In this document: piece by piece, positions 35,299 to 46,024 of the stretch
Numbering within the stretch: position 1 is the first letter of the stretch
Layout: each line of letters begins with the position of its first letter
Assembly: GCA_963920525.1 (NCBI GenBank)
Contig: OY986439.1
Span: 210,293,406 to 210,357,405, forward strand
Length of the DNA: 64,000 nucleotides
Direction: 5' to 3'
Origin: Dichetophora obliterata
Lineage: Eukaryota; Arthropoda; Insecta; Diptera; Sciomyzidae
Position numbers and translations under genes: made by a program
The notes under the pieces: generated by a model
What the model was told of the DNA's origin: nothing
The model's database searches: none
The model's input: only the letters and a program-made list of their open reading frames with translations

Positions 35299-35796
35299 AT
35301 TCACAAAATAAAAAATTAGCTCATTAAACTAAAAACCGACTAATAAAGAGAACCGACTACTCTCTAAAAGTATTAAACAAGAAAATATTCTCATCTGAAA
35401 CTGTTATGTACAAAGTACACAATATTTTTGTCTATTTAATAAACAACTTACACATAATATATTTTATTGTATTTAATACTAATTCATAGAGATGTTCAGA
35501 AGATATACGAGGTAGTATGGCACTTCATATAAATGATCATATCGTAATGATGTATAGCGTAATGCACTTTCCCTAATTCTAATGATCGCTTACTACTATA
35601 AGAATGTATTGTTTTGTTAGGGTAGGTGGCATACGACCATGGATATCTTCTGAAAAAATATTGAATAGTTTGTAGAAAACAATTTCAGATGAGAATATTT
35701 TTTGGTTTATAATTTGTAGAGCGTGCATTTTAGTAGTCGGTTTTAGTTTTTGTTTTAAAGTTTTTTAACTAATTTTTTATTTGAATTATTTTGGGT
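35299..35796. mobile_element. ~500-bp foldback/MITE element
   Basis: ATTAGCTCATTAAACTAAAA ACCGAC, AATATTCTCATCTGAAA and TTCAGAAGATATACGAGGTA on the left (35317-35530) are mirrored in inverse order on the right by GCATACGACCATGGATATCT TCTGAA, TTTCAGATGAGAATATT and GTCGGTTTTAGTTTTTG (35628-35758). Outer boundaries are approximate and no duplication was identified. Confidence 0.65.
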
Positions 35797-35902
35797 ATAT
35801 CATTTTTATATAATCGAAAGTAATAACTAATAATCAATTGTTTAATAATCAAATTATAAACAAAGATGTTTATTATGTCTCTTAAAAAAATTTGTTTAGT
35901 AC

Positions 35903-36395
35903 ACGACTCTATGCTCTATAGAGAGCTCCACATTCAATTTTATGTGACGTCACATAGCCTTTAGCTAGCGGATGATCAAAACGCTTGCAACGATACCTCA
36001 TTTCTTAAATTATGATAAGTAGTTCAAAAGTTAGGGGTTTAGTTGACTTTCTGTCTTTGAGAAGGCGCCATATTCAATTGTAATTGACGTCCCATAACCT
36101 ATAACTATCGGACAAGTCATATTCAACTTAATATGATGTCATATAACTTTTCTTTGGCGGACGATCAAAACGCTTCTAACGATTCCTCTTTGGCTTATGT
36201 TAATAAAAAAAATTTTGTTCATGTTTTTATGTCCTCTAGAGGGCGCTTTATTAAACTTTATATAACGTCACAGAGCCTATAACCAGCAGACGATTAAAAC
36301 GCTTCCAACGATATCTCATTTGTCAAATTATGATAAGTAGTTTAGAAGTGAGAGTGGAACAGAGGAACATACATACATACATAAATACATACTTC
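35903..36395. repeat. ~130-bp tandem repeat (3-4 partial copies) ending in (ACAT)n
   Basis: A block with ATGTGACGTCACATAGCC, then GCGGATGATCAAAACGCTTG and CAACGATACCTCATTTCTTA recurs at about 35903, 36050 (short), 36110 and 36228. The run ends in GGAACATACATACATACATA near 36362 and CTTCTCCTTTTGCTTCGCC. The head-plus-microsatellite tail suggests a dispersed element, not a local satellite. Confidence 0.65.
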
Positions 36396-36472
36396 TCCTT
36401 TTGCTTCGCCGTAGTCCGGTAATTAATAAGGAATTATTAACAAGCCCTTAGTAATCTTTAGCTATTAAGTTA

Positions 36473-36698
36473 TGCTTGGTTTTCACTATGTCGTTTTTAT
36501 GACGACACAAATGTATGACAACACAAAAGCTGATCACGTGAAATATCACCTTAATAAATTTTCTGCATAGCTCCTTTTAATTATTTTTTTTTTAAATTTT
36601 TCAAGATTGCCAAAGTTAGAAAAAATGTCAACATGTTGTTATTTTCAATTTGATTGACACCAACTGACCACTGAAAATGACATAGTGAAAACCAAGCA
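36473..36698. mobile_element. 226-bp PIF/Harbinger-like MITE, copy 2 (TSD TTA)
   Basis: The ends are TGCTTGGTTTTCACTATGTC and GACATAGTGAAAACCAAGCA, flanked by TTA at 36470-36472 and 36699-36701. The interior is the reverse complement of copy 1 (AAATATCACCTTAATAAATT, CATGTTGTTATTTTCAATTT, AACTGACCACTGAAAATGAC). The two copies have different but TWA-type duplications, which shows independent insertions. Confidence 0.87.
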
Positions 36699-37229
36699 TT
36701 AGAATGCTTTTTTCAAAGAGTTCTTTAAAGTCACAAAAAAGTAATGAGCATACAATAGTGATTGAACGTTTGTCTTCTCTGTGCATTTCTGTTTTAATCA
36801 CAACAAGTCAACCTACAAAATTTTCAATAAATATTTAATTTATTTCCGACTTACATTAAATATACCTAGTCGCGAATACCTCAGAATTAGCTTTCGAAAT
36901 ATTAATCTATACTATTATATAAAATTGAAGTGAAAATTTAAAGTTACGACTTTACTCCAAAAGTACTGGGCCGATTTTTATGAAAAAAATTTATAAATAT
37001 CATATTTGTGCAACAGATTTATTTGGGGGTATTTTTCTTTCGAAATTTTAATAATATTTAAAAATTTATTAAGGTATTTTTTAAGTTTTTTAAGAAATCA
37101 TAGTTGTCTTTTAATGCGTTTGTGTTGCGAGAGTTTTAATAAACTCCATGTTGCTCTATTTTTCTCTTTCTCTTCGTGCTCAGCTAGCATAGGGCAACAA
37201 AAAAAATACTGATGAGCCTGGGGCAAGGC

Positions 37230-37407
37230 CAAGGCTCATTTATAAGGTTGTGGCACTTGAGAGAATTGCACTCTTTTTCCGCCTTTGTTCGAACTGTCAA
37301 TGTGCTTTTCTTTGTTCTATGCATTCATTTTCTTGATTTCTTTTCATCTATTCAGACAGTTCGACCGCGCTCGCTCTCAAGTGCCACAACCTTATAAATG
37401 AGCCTTG
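37230..37407. mobile_element. 178-bp MITE with 8-bp TSD GGCAAGGC
   Basis: The ends are CAAGGCTCATTTATAAGGTT GTGGCACTTGAGAG and the inverse CTCTCAAGTGCCACAACCTT ATAAATGAGCCTTG. GGCAAGGC flanks both sides (37222-37229, 37408-37415). CA...TG ends and an 8-bp duplication suggest a hAT- or P-type driver. A decayed second copy is at 14874. Confidence 0.88.
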
Positions 37408-37425
37408 GGCAAGGCGAAATGTGAG

Positions 37426-38663
37426 CAGAGTTGCCAGTTTTTTCATACTCCTTGCCGCCAATTTTTCGACAGCTAAACCACCAAAAACCGCCAAAATTTA
37501 TTTGTTATAATATTTTAAGAAATAAATAAGACCATAATATTTTCATAACGTCATAAATATTTTTATTATATTTGTACATATGACCACAAATTGCAGCTTA
37601 GAGCTCTTATTAGCTATAGTTAAATATATTCTTATTAATATATTAACATGTACAAACCATACAAAAAACTAAAAAAAAAATCCACGATCAGATTTTTTTT
37701 TTTAAATTATAACATAAGAACAATAAATAAAGTTATAAGTACACGGTCAAAAATCTTGGACTAATTTTTAATTAAATCGTTGGAATTATGCGTTTCTTAT
37801 TACTTGTTCTATTAGAATTTAAAAGGTTCAAATTATTAGAAATTTTTTTAATAAATTCAAAAATAATATTTAATACTTGTTGGAATACTCTAAAAGTGAT
37901 TTATTTTCTCGAAAAAAATTCTCCATTTTTCTGACCTCTTTGAGAATTCTGCATTTTTTTATCATCATATTTGTAATATTAATACTTTATAAAACTTCTT
38001 ACCATGAACCCAACTGGAATTTTCCCAGTGGTTTTTTTTTAAGATCAAAGAACCAAGGCATGCGCCTTATACAAACAAGGTTTGATCTTTGGCCTGAAAG
38101 GAAAGGGATAGATTTATTTAGAGGAATTGATTGGAACCATACGTGAATTTTTGATTAGGCGAAACAACCGTGAAAGATAATTTGAATTGCTTTTAACCGA
38201 GGCTAGTGTTATACCTTAATCTCGGCAAACATTTCCAACCCTTAATTGCTCCTGTCCTTTAATTCCACATTTTCCACAATTTATTTGTGGTTTTTTTTTA
38301 GTTTTTCATCATTTTTAAATGTAGGAAAGAACATAGAAAGTGAAAAGAACCATGCCCGAGCCCGGATTCGAACCAGGAACCTCTGGGTTGATGTCTAGCG
38401 CACTCCCCACTAGATTACAAAGGCCGAAGTCTTTTTATATTTTCTTAGAGACAAGTAAAATGTTGTCTTTGTAAAAAGTTTTGTATACCGAAAAAAAAAT
38501 TTAGTCTCTTTTTAGGAGAATCTCGCCAAAATATCGCCAAAATATCGCCAAAAAATCGTTTAACCGCCACTTTTTCGTCATCTCGCCAAATCAAAATTCT
38601 TCTCGCCAAAGTGGTCGTTCAAACCGCCAGTTTGGCAAGATATCGCCATATCTGGCATCACTG
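37426..38663. mobile_element. 1238-bp hAT-like non-autonomous element with 8-bp TSD AATGTGAG
   Basis: The ends CAGAGTTGCCAG and CTGGCATCACTG are 12-bp imperfect inverted repeats. AATGTGAG flanks both sides (37418-37425, 38664-38671). Both subterminal regions carry repeated 'CGCCAAAA'-type motifs: ACCGCCAAAATT near 37488 and ATCGCCAAAATATCGCC near 38531 in direct orientation. Clustered subterminal motifs are usual in hAT elements. An 89-codon open frame at 37877-38146 has no recognisable transposase motif. A tRNA-like segment lies at 38352-38425. Confidence 0.85.
38352..38425 (-). other. tRNA-like sequence (probable SINE head or pseudo-tRNA)
   Basis: On the minus strand a good T arm (CCTGG-TTCGAAT-CCGGG) and 3' acceptor strand CTCGGGC are preceded by a D-arm-like AATCTAGTGGGGAGTGCGCT. 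The anticodon stem does not pair (CTAGA against CCAGAG), position 33 is not T, and there is no matching 5' acceptor strand. It is therefore not a functional tRNA. It sits inside the hAT-like element. Confidence 0.6.
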
Positions 38664-38947
38664 AATGTGAGATACATATAAATGCAGAGCGGCGCTCCAA
38701 AACAAAAGAAAAAAGAGCATATTTTATTTCTTTGATATGTATTGTCTTAACCCAATAAGGACGATGATGCCATATCGCATCACTAAGTCGGGCGTCGCAA
38801 AACTAACCGTATCACATAAAAATTAGCCAAAATAAAAATTATGTAAAAATTATCACGTGTGTGAAAAAATTGTCCCGTCTCTAAGGCGTTAAGGAGATTG
38901 ATAAAAAAACGTCCATGGCGAAGCCGCGGACAACAGTGGCCTGCTAG

Positions 38948-40031
38948 TCTATACATAAATAGGCATAGAAAAAACAGTTCAGTACCATTTTCTACAGTGT
39001 TTCTCAACCGACTTCCTTTTAATTAGATTTTCTTTTGTTCCAAGTTAAGCTTTTATCAGAATATTTTCGAACAGTTTTTTAAATAAAATGTAGGAGCGTA
39101 GTTAGTATCTAGCGCAGCCTTGGTAGTAATGTTTTTTTGTATATGTTTCCATTATAATATTTACAATTTCAATAAAATTCAATCGTGAATACCGCTACTA
39201 TTTTTTCTGCTACTCAAGTGATCCCATAACTCAAGAAATGACGCGGTTTCATCTCATTTTGTAGCGAGATAAAGAAACAACGAATAGTTTAAGGACTCAA
39301 GGTCATTGTAGCACTTAGATTTTTCACGCAACACGATACATTTTCCGAAAAAGTGAGTCATATGTGATACTTTTTATGCGACATTAAAAAAAAAATTCCG
39401 GCAAATAAGCACTGGAATAAAATAAAAATGCACCCCCGTTCAAAAAAAAAAAAACTTCCAACGTTATTCAAAATCATAATATTGAATATTCAAGGAAATA
39501 CAACATGCAAACTTTTATTTAATGCATTTAAATGTAGGGTAGCAGTGAGTCAACTTTAAAACAAGAGGTTAATTAATGTCAAATGCAAACAAAGCTGAAA
39601 ACAAAGCCAAGCTGGAATTAGAAACAACGGGGGCGAAAATAAATAATAAATGCGGCTTTTGTAGATGCAATCATAACAATAACAACAAAAACAACAACAA
39701 CAACAACCAATCAGTTAAACAACAACAAGCGTCACATGTGCTGTTCCAAATTTTAGCTGTCAAAATAGGGGTGGAAAAAGACTGCTACTAACTGACGGGC
39801 ACCCCCTAAAAATGCGTTTTGTTTTGTTTTGTGCACTTAGCTAAAGAGCGAAAACGACAGAGCCATAAGATATGGAATTTATTGACACTGTAGAGACTGG
39901 TCGAGAGAAACATATGTGAAAAATTTCGCTATTTTTTCCACGTTTTTAGACATTTTTTACTTTTTGGTCTATTGGTTTATTTGGTTGATAAAATAAATAA
40001 ATTATTTATATTCAAGTTTAAAAACGATTCC
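38948..40031. other. Intergenic DNA with (AAC)n microsatellite
   Basis: A CAA/AAC-rich run at about 39675-39712 is the only repeat noted. The open frame over it (39576-39791) is poly-Asn and not supported as a gene. Confidence 0.45.
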
Positions 40032-40032
40032 G

Positions 40033-40106
40033 CTCCGGTGTCATCATTTCGACGAGCAGACTAGTCTCTGAAGAGAGTCTCGTACGAAAGAGCGAGAAAA
40101 CCGGAG
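40033..40106. repeat. 74-bp imperfect hairpin
   Basis: CTCCGGTGTCATCATTTCGA CGAGCAGACTAGTCTCTG is an imperfect reverse complement of the following half (CTGAAGAGAGTCTCGTACGA AAGAGCGAGAAAACCGGAG). Several mismatches interrupt the stem. Element or structured RNA origin cannot be told from the sequence. Confidence 0.5.
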
Positions 40107-40781
40107 AATGCGCCTTTATGCAGGCAATTAAAATTATTGATTTTTCCCTGGCATTTCTTCGCACTTAAAAACGGGCACCGCCAGATTTTCCCGGTAGTGT
40201 GCAGCGCAACCCTTAGTCTTCTTCTTCTTCTTCTCACTAATCAGCTAGCCAACGGAAATGTGCTAAAATTGCCAGACTTTGACTTTATTATTATGTGTAT
40301 TTTGAAGTTTCTTGTGGTGGCTGGAAATTAATTGCAATGAACTTGAGTGTGGGTCTCAAAAGGTTGCATTTGACTGACAATGAGTGCACCACCCGGGATG
40401 GCGTTGGGTGTGGACTTGTTGACAACATCAACCAGTGAGTTCAAGGCACTTTGGTTAGAAACGGCTGTCAGAGTTGGTGACCTCGGGAAATACAAATATA
40501 AATTTTCATATTATAGTTTTGATGAAATATAAGAGAAAAAAAACATAAAAAACGAACTAAAAGAAACAGAAAAATTAAGTAAAGTTGAGGTCCAAATTGA
40601 TTTGTATTGCTTATTCAGACTAAATATTAATATTTTTAATGGCAAAGCTACCTATGCCTCAACAAATGTTTGCCGAATTCGGTTAGTTTTGGATAATCCG
40701 TATGCCTTCTAACGAAGGCTCACATAGATCCATTCTTGTCCTTAGTGGTACCGCTTGCGAACAAAAGAACCTTTAGGGTTA
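40107..40781. other. Intergenic DNA; last ~100 bp may be retrotransposon 3' UTR
   Basis: No coding signal. Bases just left of the minus-strand fragment at 40782 would be the 3' untranslated side of that retroelement, but its end is not marked by a clear poly-T. Confidence 0.4.
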
Positions 40782-40985
40782 TTAAAAGACTGTAAAGATT
40801 TGCGAATTCAACGCAAATCCTGAAAGACACTCGGGAGATATTTTGGCTACACATTTTAGTGACAGGTATTTAAGGTATTTTAGTCTCGATCTGAGTAGGG
40901 CGTGGCATGTGCATAGGAGGTGTTCCAGGGTCTCCACCGTGCCTGGTTCCTTGCACTTCCTGCAGTTTTCATCCGTGTTGATGCC
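40782..40985 (-). pseudogene. 3'-terminal fragment of non-LTR retrotransposon ORF2
   Basis: The minus strand reads 67 open codons to a TAA at 40782-40784. It includes CRKCKEPGTVETLEHLLCTC, then HALLRSRLKYLKYLSL and a hydrophobic tail ending IFTVF. The CxxC...HxxxC pattern, with 'TLEHLLC.C.AL...RLKYL', is the conserved end of ORF2 in many jockey/I/LOA-type elements. Homology stops abruptly at 40985, consistent with extreme 5' truncation. It differs from the 842-2800 copy in sequence, so it is a separate family or lineage. Confidence 0.82.
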
Positions 40986-41820
40986 AAAAAAGATATTTTC
41001 CGAAAGAAAATTTTTTTTAAACTTAAAAACACAAAACTTGAACAGTAAAACATAGGTTTTCTTACAATTTGATATAATACTATATTATATATCAAATATC
41101 CCAAGAGAAAGTTATTTTTCAAATAAAGTTTTTGGATAAATTTGTTTGAATAAATAAAAACTAATTTGTTGTCGAATAATATACAAAATTTCCCAAAAAA
41201 TTCTATTCTTTGGGAAATTTCTAAAAAGCTTTTTAAACTGTAAAAAAATTATTTTTGTAACAATGTGTGAACTTTAAAGTTTGAAGCAAAGAAATGAGCT
41301 TTCTTTTAAGTAACTTCTGGCATAAATGAAAAAAAAAAAACAGTATTCAAACTTAAAAAACATTTATACTCAAAAGTGTTTTCCTTTATTAGTAGAAAAT
41401 TAAAAGGTAGGAAATAAAATCAAAAAATTTCCTTAATGAAAATTGTATAAGCCAAGAAAAAAATGTTTCTTAAAATAACCTTATGCAATAGTTTCGTGCA
41501 ATAATTTTTTTGCAAATGAGAAAACACTGTTTTTTATCTATTTGATAAAAATCTCCACATACTAAACTTTTTATTTTTATTGGAAAAAACCATTAAAAAA
41601 ATGAAAATAATTTTAAGTTACATAAAATGTTTCCCTAAAATAACATTTCAAAAGAAGTTTCTTTTATTGAAAGTTTCGAGTTTAAAATTGTAAAAAGTCA
41701 TAAATAATATAGGTTTCTAGCAACATATGGGGAAAAATCCAGGGAAATTTTTTTGAATATGGTATTTTGTTATAATAAATAATAAATTCTTTTTCCAACG
41801 TTTTGTAAGTTTTTCAATCA
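40986..41820. other. AT-rich intergenic DNA
   Basis: No gene or repeat structure recognised. Confidence 0.4.
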
Positions 41821-41821
41821 C

Positions 41822-42469
41822 ATCGCTCTTTTCGTTCAAGACTGTCACAACTCAAAATTTAGTATTTTTCAGGAGTCTTATGAAAATTTGAAATGACATC
41901 ACGACCGTTAGTTGTAAAGGTAGACTGAAAATTGTTAAGAATATTTGTTGTTCTACCAAAAATATCATAAATTTTTCATTTTGAGTCAATATTTTTGCAA
42001 TTGTCTGTTTGAGTTGTGACATTAATACTACAAAAACTCATATTAAAAAAATGTTTCCTTTGGAGTTGTGACGATTTTGCTACAATATGATAACATACTT
42101 TTGAGCTAGAGAGATGTCACGTTTTGAGATGGTACTTTATTACTTAAAAAAAATATTAGGTTACTTGCTTAGATTTTTATTTAAAAAATGGTTTATAGTT
42201 TAGTAAGTCGTTATTGTTGAAAAACTGCAAAAATTTAAAACTAAATTTTGGTATAAATAGAAATGAAACGTTATTGCTACAAAAAAGTGAAGAAATTGCT
42301 AAAAGTCGAAATGACACAAGTATCTGTAAAACCGTCAATTAACAACAAATTTGTCTGGGATTCACTAAAATTGCTCAAATTGAAGATATGATAACAATGC
42401 ATATTTCTGTGCATTTAAATCAAAAAATACAAATTTTGAGTTGTGACGGTCTTGCATGAAATGAGCGAT
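41822..42469. mobile_element. ~648-bp element with ~50-bp terminal inverted repeats
   Basis: Left ATCGCTCTTTTCGTTCAAGA CTGTCACAACTCAAAATTTA is matched by the inverse of right AAATTTTGAGTTGTGACGGT CTTGCATGAAATGAGCGAT. Internal copies of GAGTTGTGAC occur near 42010 and 42064. No coding frame and no clear duplication. Confidence 0.72.
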
Positions 42470-42912
42470 ATATAAAATTAACCACTTCTAAGCTTTAACG
42501 TGGCAGGTAAGAAAACAAATTTTCCAAGTCAAGATTATGTTATATTTTTTTTTTTAAACTGTAAAGAAACAAATTTTAGCATATGAAAACAAGTTAAAGT
42601 TTGGAAAGTTAAATGAAAATTTATCAAAATGGGACCCTCAAATTAAACGCAATGCCTAAAATCATTGCAATTTTTTGCATTAGTAGGAAAAAATTTGCAC
42701 TCCTAAAAAATTACCACACTAAAACTTTAAAGTGTAAGGTTAAGAACGCATTTTCAAGACAAGATTACGTTTTTTTCATAGCAACCTGAAAAAAAATTTA
42801 TGTAAGAATCAATTTTTAGCAAATGAAAATAATTTTTTAAAATCAGTGTATTAAAAATGTTGCTAAATAAAAATCTTAAATATGTTTCTTTAATTAAAAC
42901 TATTTTTCATTT
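42470..42912. other. AT-rich intergenic DNA
   Basis: Nothing recognisable between two inverted-repeat elements. Confidence 0.4.
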
Positions 42913-43278
42913 AAGCCTAGTACTCTGTTCGTTTGCGTGAAATTTCGCTGGCAACATCTATTTATTTGTTGCATGAAATTTCTGACTTAAAGTTTGTTGC
43001 AAGGAATTTCTATGGCAACGTTTCTCAGAGAGATTCAAAGAATATGTTGGGAGATTTCATATGATCTCTCTCTTTTCACTTCAAAATAAATAGGCAGCAC
43101 AATTAAATTGTCGTGAAAAAATGTTGCTCAGAAACATGTTGCGATAATTTCACGCTGCGCAACAGAGTACTGCTCTGACGAAAATGTTGTGAAAATTTCC
43201 ACGCTTGTTTCGCAGCTGACATATTTTGTATAGAGATTTGAGTGGAATTTCACATGAAACTGAACAGAGTACTGTGCT
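42913..43278. mobile_element. ~365-bp MITE, copy 1 of an inverted pair
   Basis: Ends are GCCTAGTACTCTGTTCGTTT GCGTGAAATTTC and the inverse of CACATGAAACTGAACAGAGT ACTGTGC, with a third AGTACTCTGTT-type site inside (ACAGAGTACTGCTCTG near 43163). A closely similar copy in reverse orientation occupies 53668-54036, inside intron 3 of the large gene. Target duplication not resolved. Confidence 0.82.
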
Positions 43279-44276
43279 TTATAAGGAAAAGCATGTTTCT
43301 ACCAAAATAAAAAATTTCCCTACAAAGGGAAATTTGAGGGAAATTTTTTGAAAATGTTTTTATTATTTGAAAACAAATTTCAAAGTTTTTGTAAACTGCA
43401 CAGTCAAAACACAATTTTCCAACTTCGGAACTTCAATGTGGCAGGCAGGAAAAAAAATTCCATAAAGAGATTACAATATTTTTTATAGAAATCTGCAGCA
43501 TTCATTAAAAATACCCTTTTTCAAGCAAAATAAAAAATTTCCCACATTGGGAATTTTTTTGGGAAATTTTTTAAATCTGATTTTTGCTATTTTTCGAAGT
43601 ATTTTTGTTATTTTTAAAGCTAATTTATTAATATCAGCTCAAGAATACGAACTTTGTAATACTTTTTAATAACTTTATGTCAAGTCACAAATAGTTTTAC
43701 TTGCTGTTTTTATAAAAAAATATTTCCACATGCGTTAAGTTTGAGAAGAAACAATAATTTCTAATGACAGTTGTCTCGATGCACGTTTGTTTATAAAAGC
43801 AAATTAACTGAGTTCTCAAAAAAATACAAACAAAGCAAACTATAGCATTTCGCCAATGAACTTCATAACATATTATATTATTAATACTAATGTGGTTATG
43901 CACATTTTTTTTTCATTTCAAATATACGTTTCCCTATACATAATTTTAAAATTCGACTCACCTCTGTAAAAATGTAAAAATAACACCAACTATTTATTGT
44001 AAAATATTCACATAAACAAATTTTATGACACTTAGTTAAGCATGCACATCCAAAATTTTTTATGTGTGTAGCAGCTTATCGTAAAAAAAACCGCAGCTCG
44101 TATCAGAACACACCCTGCCGAAAAGTACTCTTTCGATATTATTTTTTAGGATTTACTCAGCATGCTTGTACTGACCGCTTTTTTAATTTAGAGTTTTTTT
44201 TTCATAATCTTTATGGATTTCAAAATATTTACTTGCAAAATAAACAAAACTTTCGTTAAAAAGTTTATATCAAAAT
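43279..44276. other. AT-rich intergenic DNA
   Basis: No gene, RNA or structured repeat recognised. Confidence 0.4.
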
Positions 44277-44940
44277 TTGTTTTTTTTTTCTTTTGACTGC
44301 AACCACCAAAAAGCACGCAAAAAACGCACTAAAAACACCCAACAACAAGCACACGACGACTATCACGATGACGAAGAGGAGAGGTTGACGATGTATAGCA
44401 CCCAAAACAGATATACAATAGAACCAACGAACGAATATAAGAGAAAACAAACGAGATTTTTGCTTTTTCACTTCCTTAATTTACAAATAAGGGAATTTCT
44501 GCACAGTAAATATAGCAAAAACAACAATGATGGAGCGAACGATTCTGCACCCGAAAACACACGGTAAAGCCAATCAAACCGTTAATGCGATTTGACAGAC
44601 ACACGACCAGCACCCGGACAAGGTAGCACAAGAACTGAAAACAGCCCAACACGCAGCACAGGATTCAAGTGGGCAACAACAGCGACAACGATGATGACTG
44701 CGAGAACTGCGATACAAGCAAGCAGCAGCAATAAAAATAACAATGATTCCAATTCAACCACCAAAACAATACCCAGCCGCAACAAAAAAAAACTTCAAAA
44801 AGATAGAGAATCACATAACAACATCGCGAACGACAAGCGAGAGCAGCGTCTTGAGCTCCACAATTGGGGGAGATATAGCCGAAGAAGAAGCTGGCCGCTG
44901 AGACCGGCATCCAAACAGTTTCGAGTTGCCAATTAAGCAA
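44277..44940. other. CA/AAC-rich, GC-elevated segment; possible untranslated exon or promoter DNA
   Basis: This segment is richer in C and G than the surrounding desert and full of CAA/CAG/ACA runs. Open frames exist on both strands (about 96-114 codons) but are low-complexity (Thr, Asn, Ser), mutually overlapping and without motifs. Such composition is common in fly 5' untranslated exons and enhancers. I cannot show that it is transcribed. Confidence 0.3.
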
Positions 44941-46024
44941 CAAAATTTGTAGCATTGTTTTTCATTAGTGAGGCCATAATCGATTGCATTTAAATTCGCT
45001 GTATCCGCAATTCTGAACTCTCTTTAGTCTTATTAAACGAAAAATTGGTAACTCTTTTTTGGGGGCGCTGCTTAAACGTGAGATTTTGTGAGCAATTTGT
45101 TTCCAACGTTCTCTCAAGTAAACAAACATCAAAAGACCCAAGCATAAGCATTGGATACACGATTAGATACAAAGCTTATATTAATATCATGAATGTAACT
45201 TCGGCGACACCCTATGTTGGGGCACCACGTGAGAGAATGAGAGTGTGTATTATTTTTTTGGAGCCAATATGTTCATGAGCGCAGAGCTTAAGCTCAAACG
45301 TAATCAACTACAGTGGATCAAAGCAAAGATTTTTGATGGGAAAATTTTTATTGCTCTTTTATATTCTTTCTTATTTTAAATAGTAGCCAGTTCGCAAACT
45401 ATTCTATCGCTATTAGTCGCTAGAACACAAAACTGACAAAGTTTAATAACTAGCAAAGATACTTTAAAAGTAAGAGTACAAAATAATTACCCAATGTTTC
45501 TTTTTATTTCATCATATTATTTCATCATCATATTTCTTTATCGATATTTCATCATATTTCACATTGCAATCCTTTTCAAATAAGTAAACAAAATTAAAAA
45601 AATTGAATTCAAATACATAGCCTGAAAAAATTACCACTACAAAAAAATGAGATGCGTCCCTTTGGACACTGGATAAAAGCGAAGATCTTCGCAGTACCAT
45701 ACTCAGATTTTATAATTTTATTAAAATAAATGGCAACATATAGATAGTAAATTAAATAAAAGCACGAGTCAAATTCATTACTCTAAATATAGAAATGGGT
45801 GCGGTTGGATCAGAACTGCATCCACCCACCTCTCCTACAAACTAAAAGATTTTTCTCATTTTTTTCTCATTCGCCGATCTCAAACTCCTTATTTTGAAAC
45901 AATGTATTTATCATTTAACATTTATACACTCCACTTATAATAGACATATTTTCCTTCATTTTAAAGAGGCTACTCTACGGAAGAGATTATTTAGTAAATA
46001 TCTCAAAGTTTGCATTATGCTTTA
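44941..46024. other. AT-rich intergenic DNA
   Basis: No gene or element recognised. A short palindromic CACCACGTGAG lies near 45221. Confidence 0.4.

Larger units (their letters stand above)
36906..38947 (+). mobile_element. Helitron-like non-autonomous element carrying two nested transposons
   Basis: The 5' end TCTATACTATTATATAAAAT with TTTACTCCAAAAGTACTGGG CCGATTTTTAT downstream matches the usual insect Helitron head ('TCTATACTA...ACTGGTCCGATTT'). The 3' end reads ATGGCGAAGCCGCGGACAAC ... GCCTGCTAG, followed by T. The element starts TC, ends CTAG and sits between A (36905) and T (38948), as Helitrons do. Removing the two inserts with their duplications leaves about 610 bp, too short for Rep/helicase. 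The class rests on recognised ends and not on coding. Confidence 0.72.

Noticed and set aside
38352..38425. Functional tRNA gene
   Set aside because: The T arm is good, but the anticodon stem does not pair, T33 is absent and the 5' acceptor strand is missing.
39576..39791. 71-codon frame with poly-Asn
   Set aside because: It covers an (AAC)n microsatellite with no conserved flanking peptide.
44277..44936. Overlapping frames of about 100 codons on both strands
   Set aside because: Composition is low-complexity (CAA/ACA) with no motif; noted only as possible untranslated or regulatory DNA.
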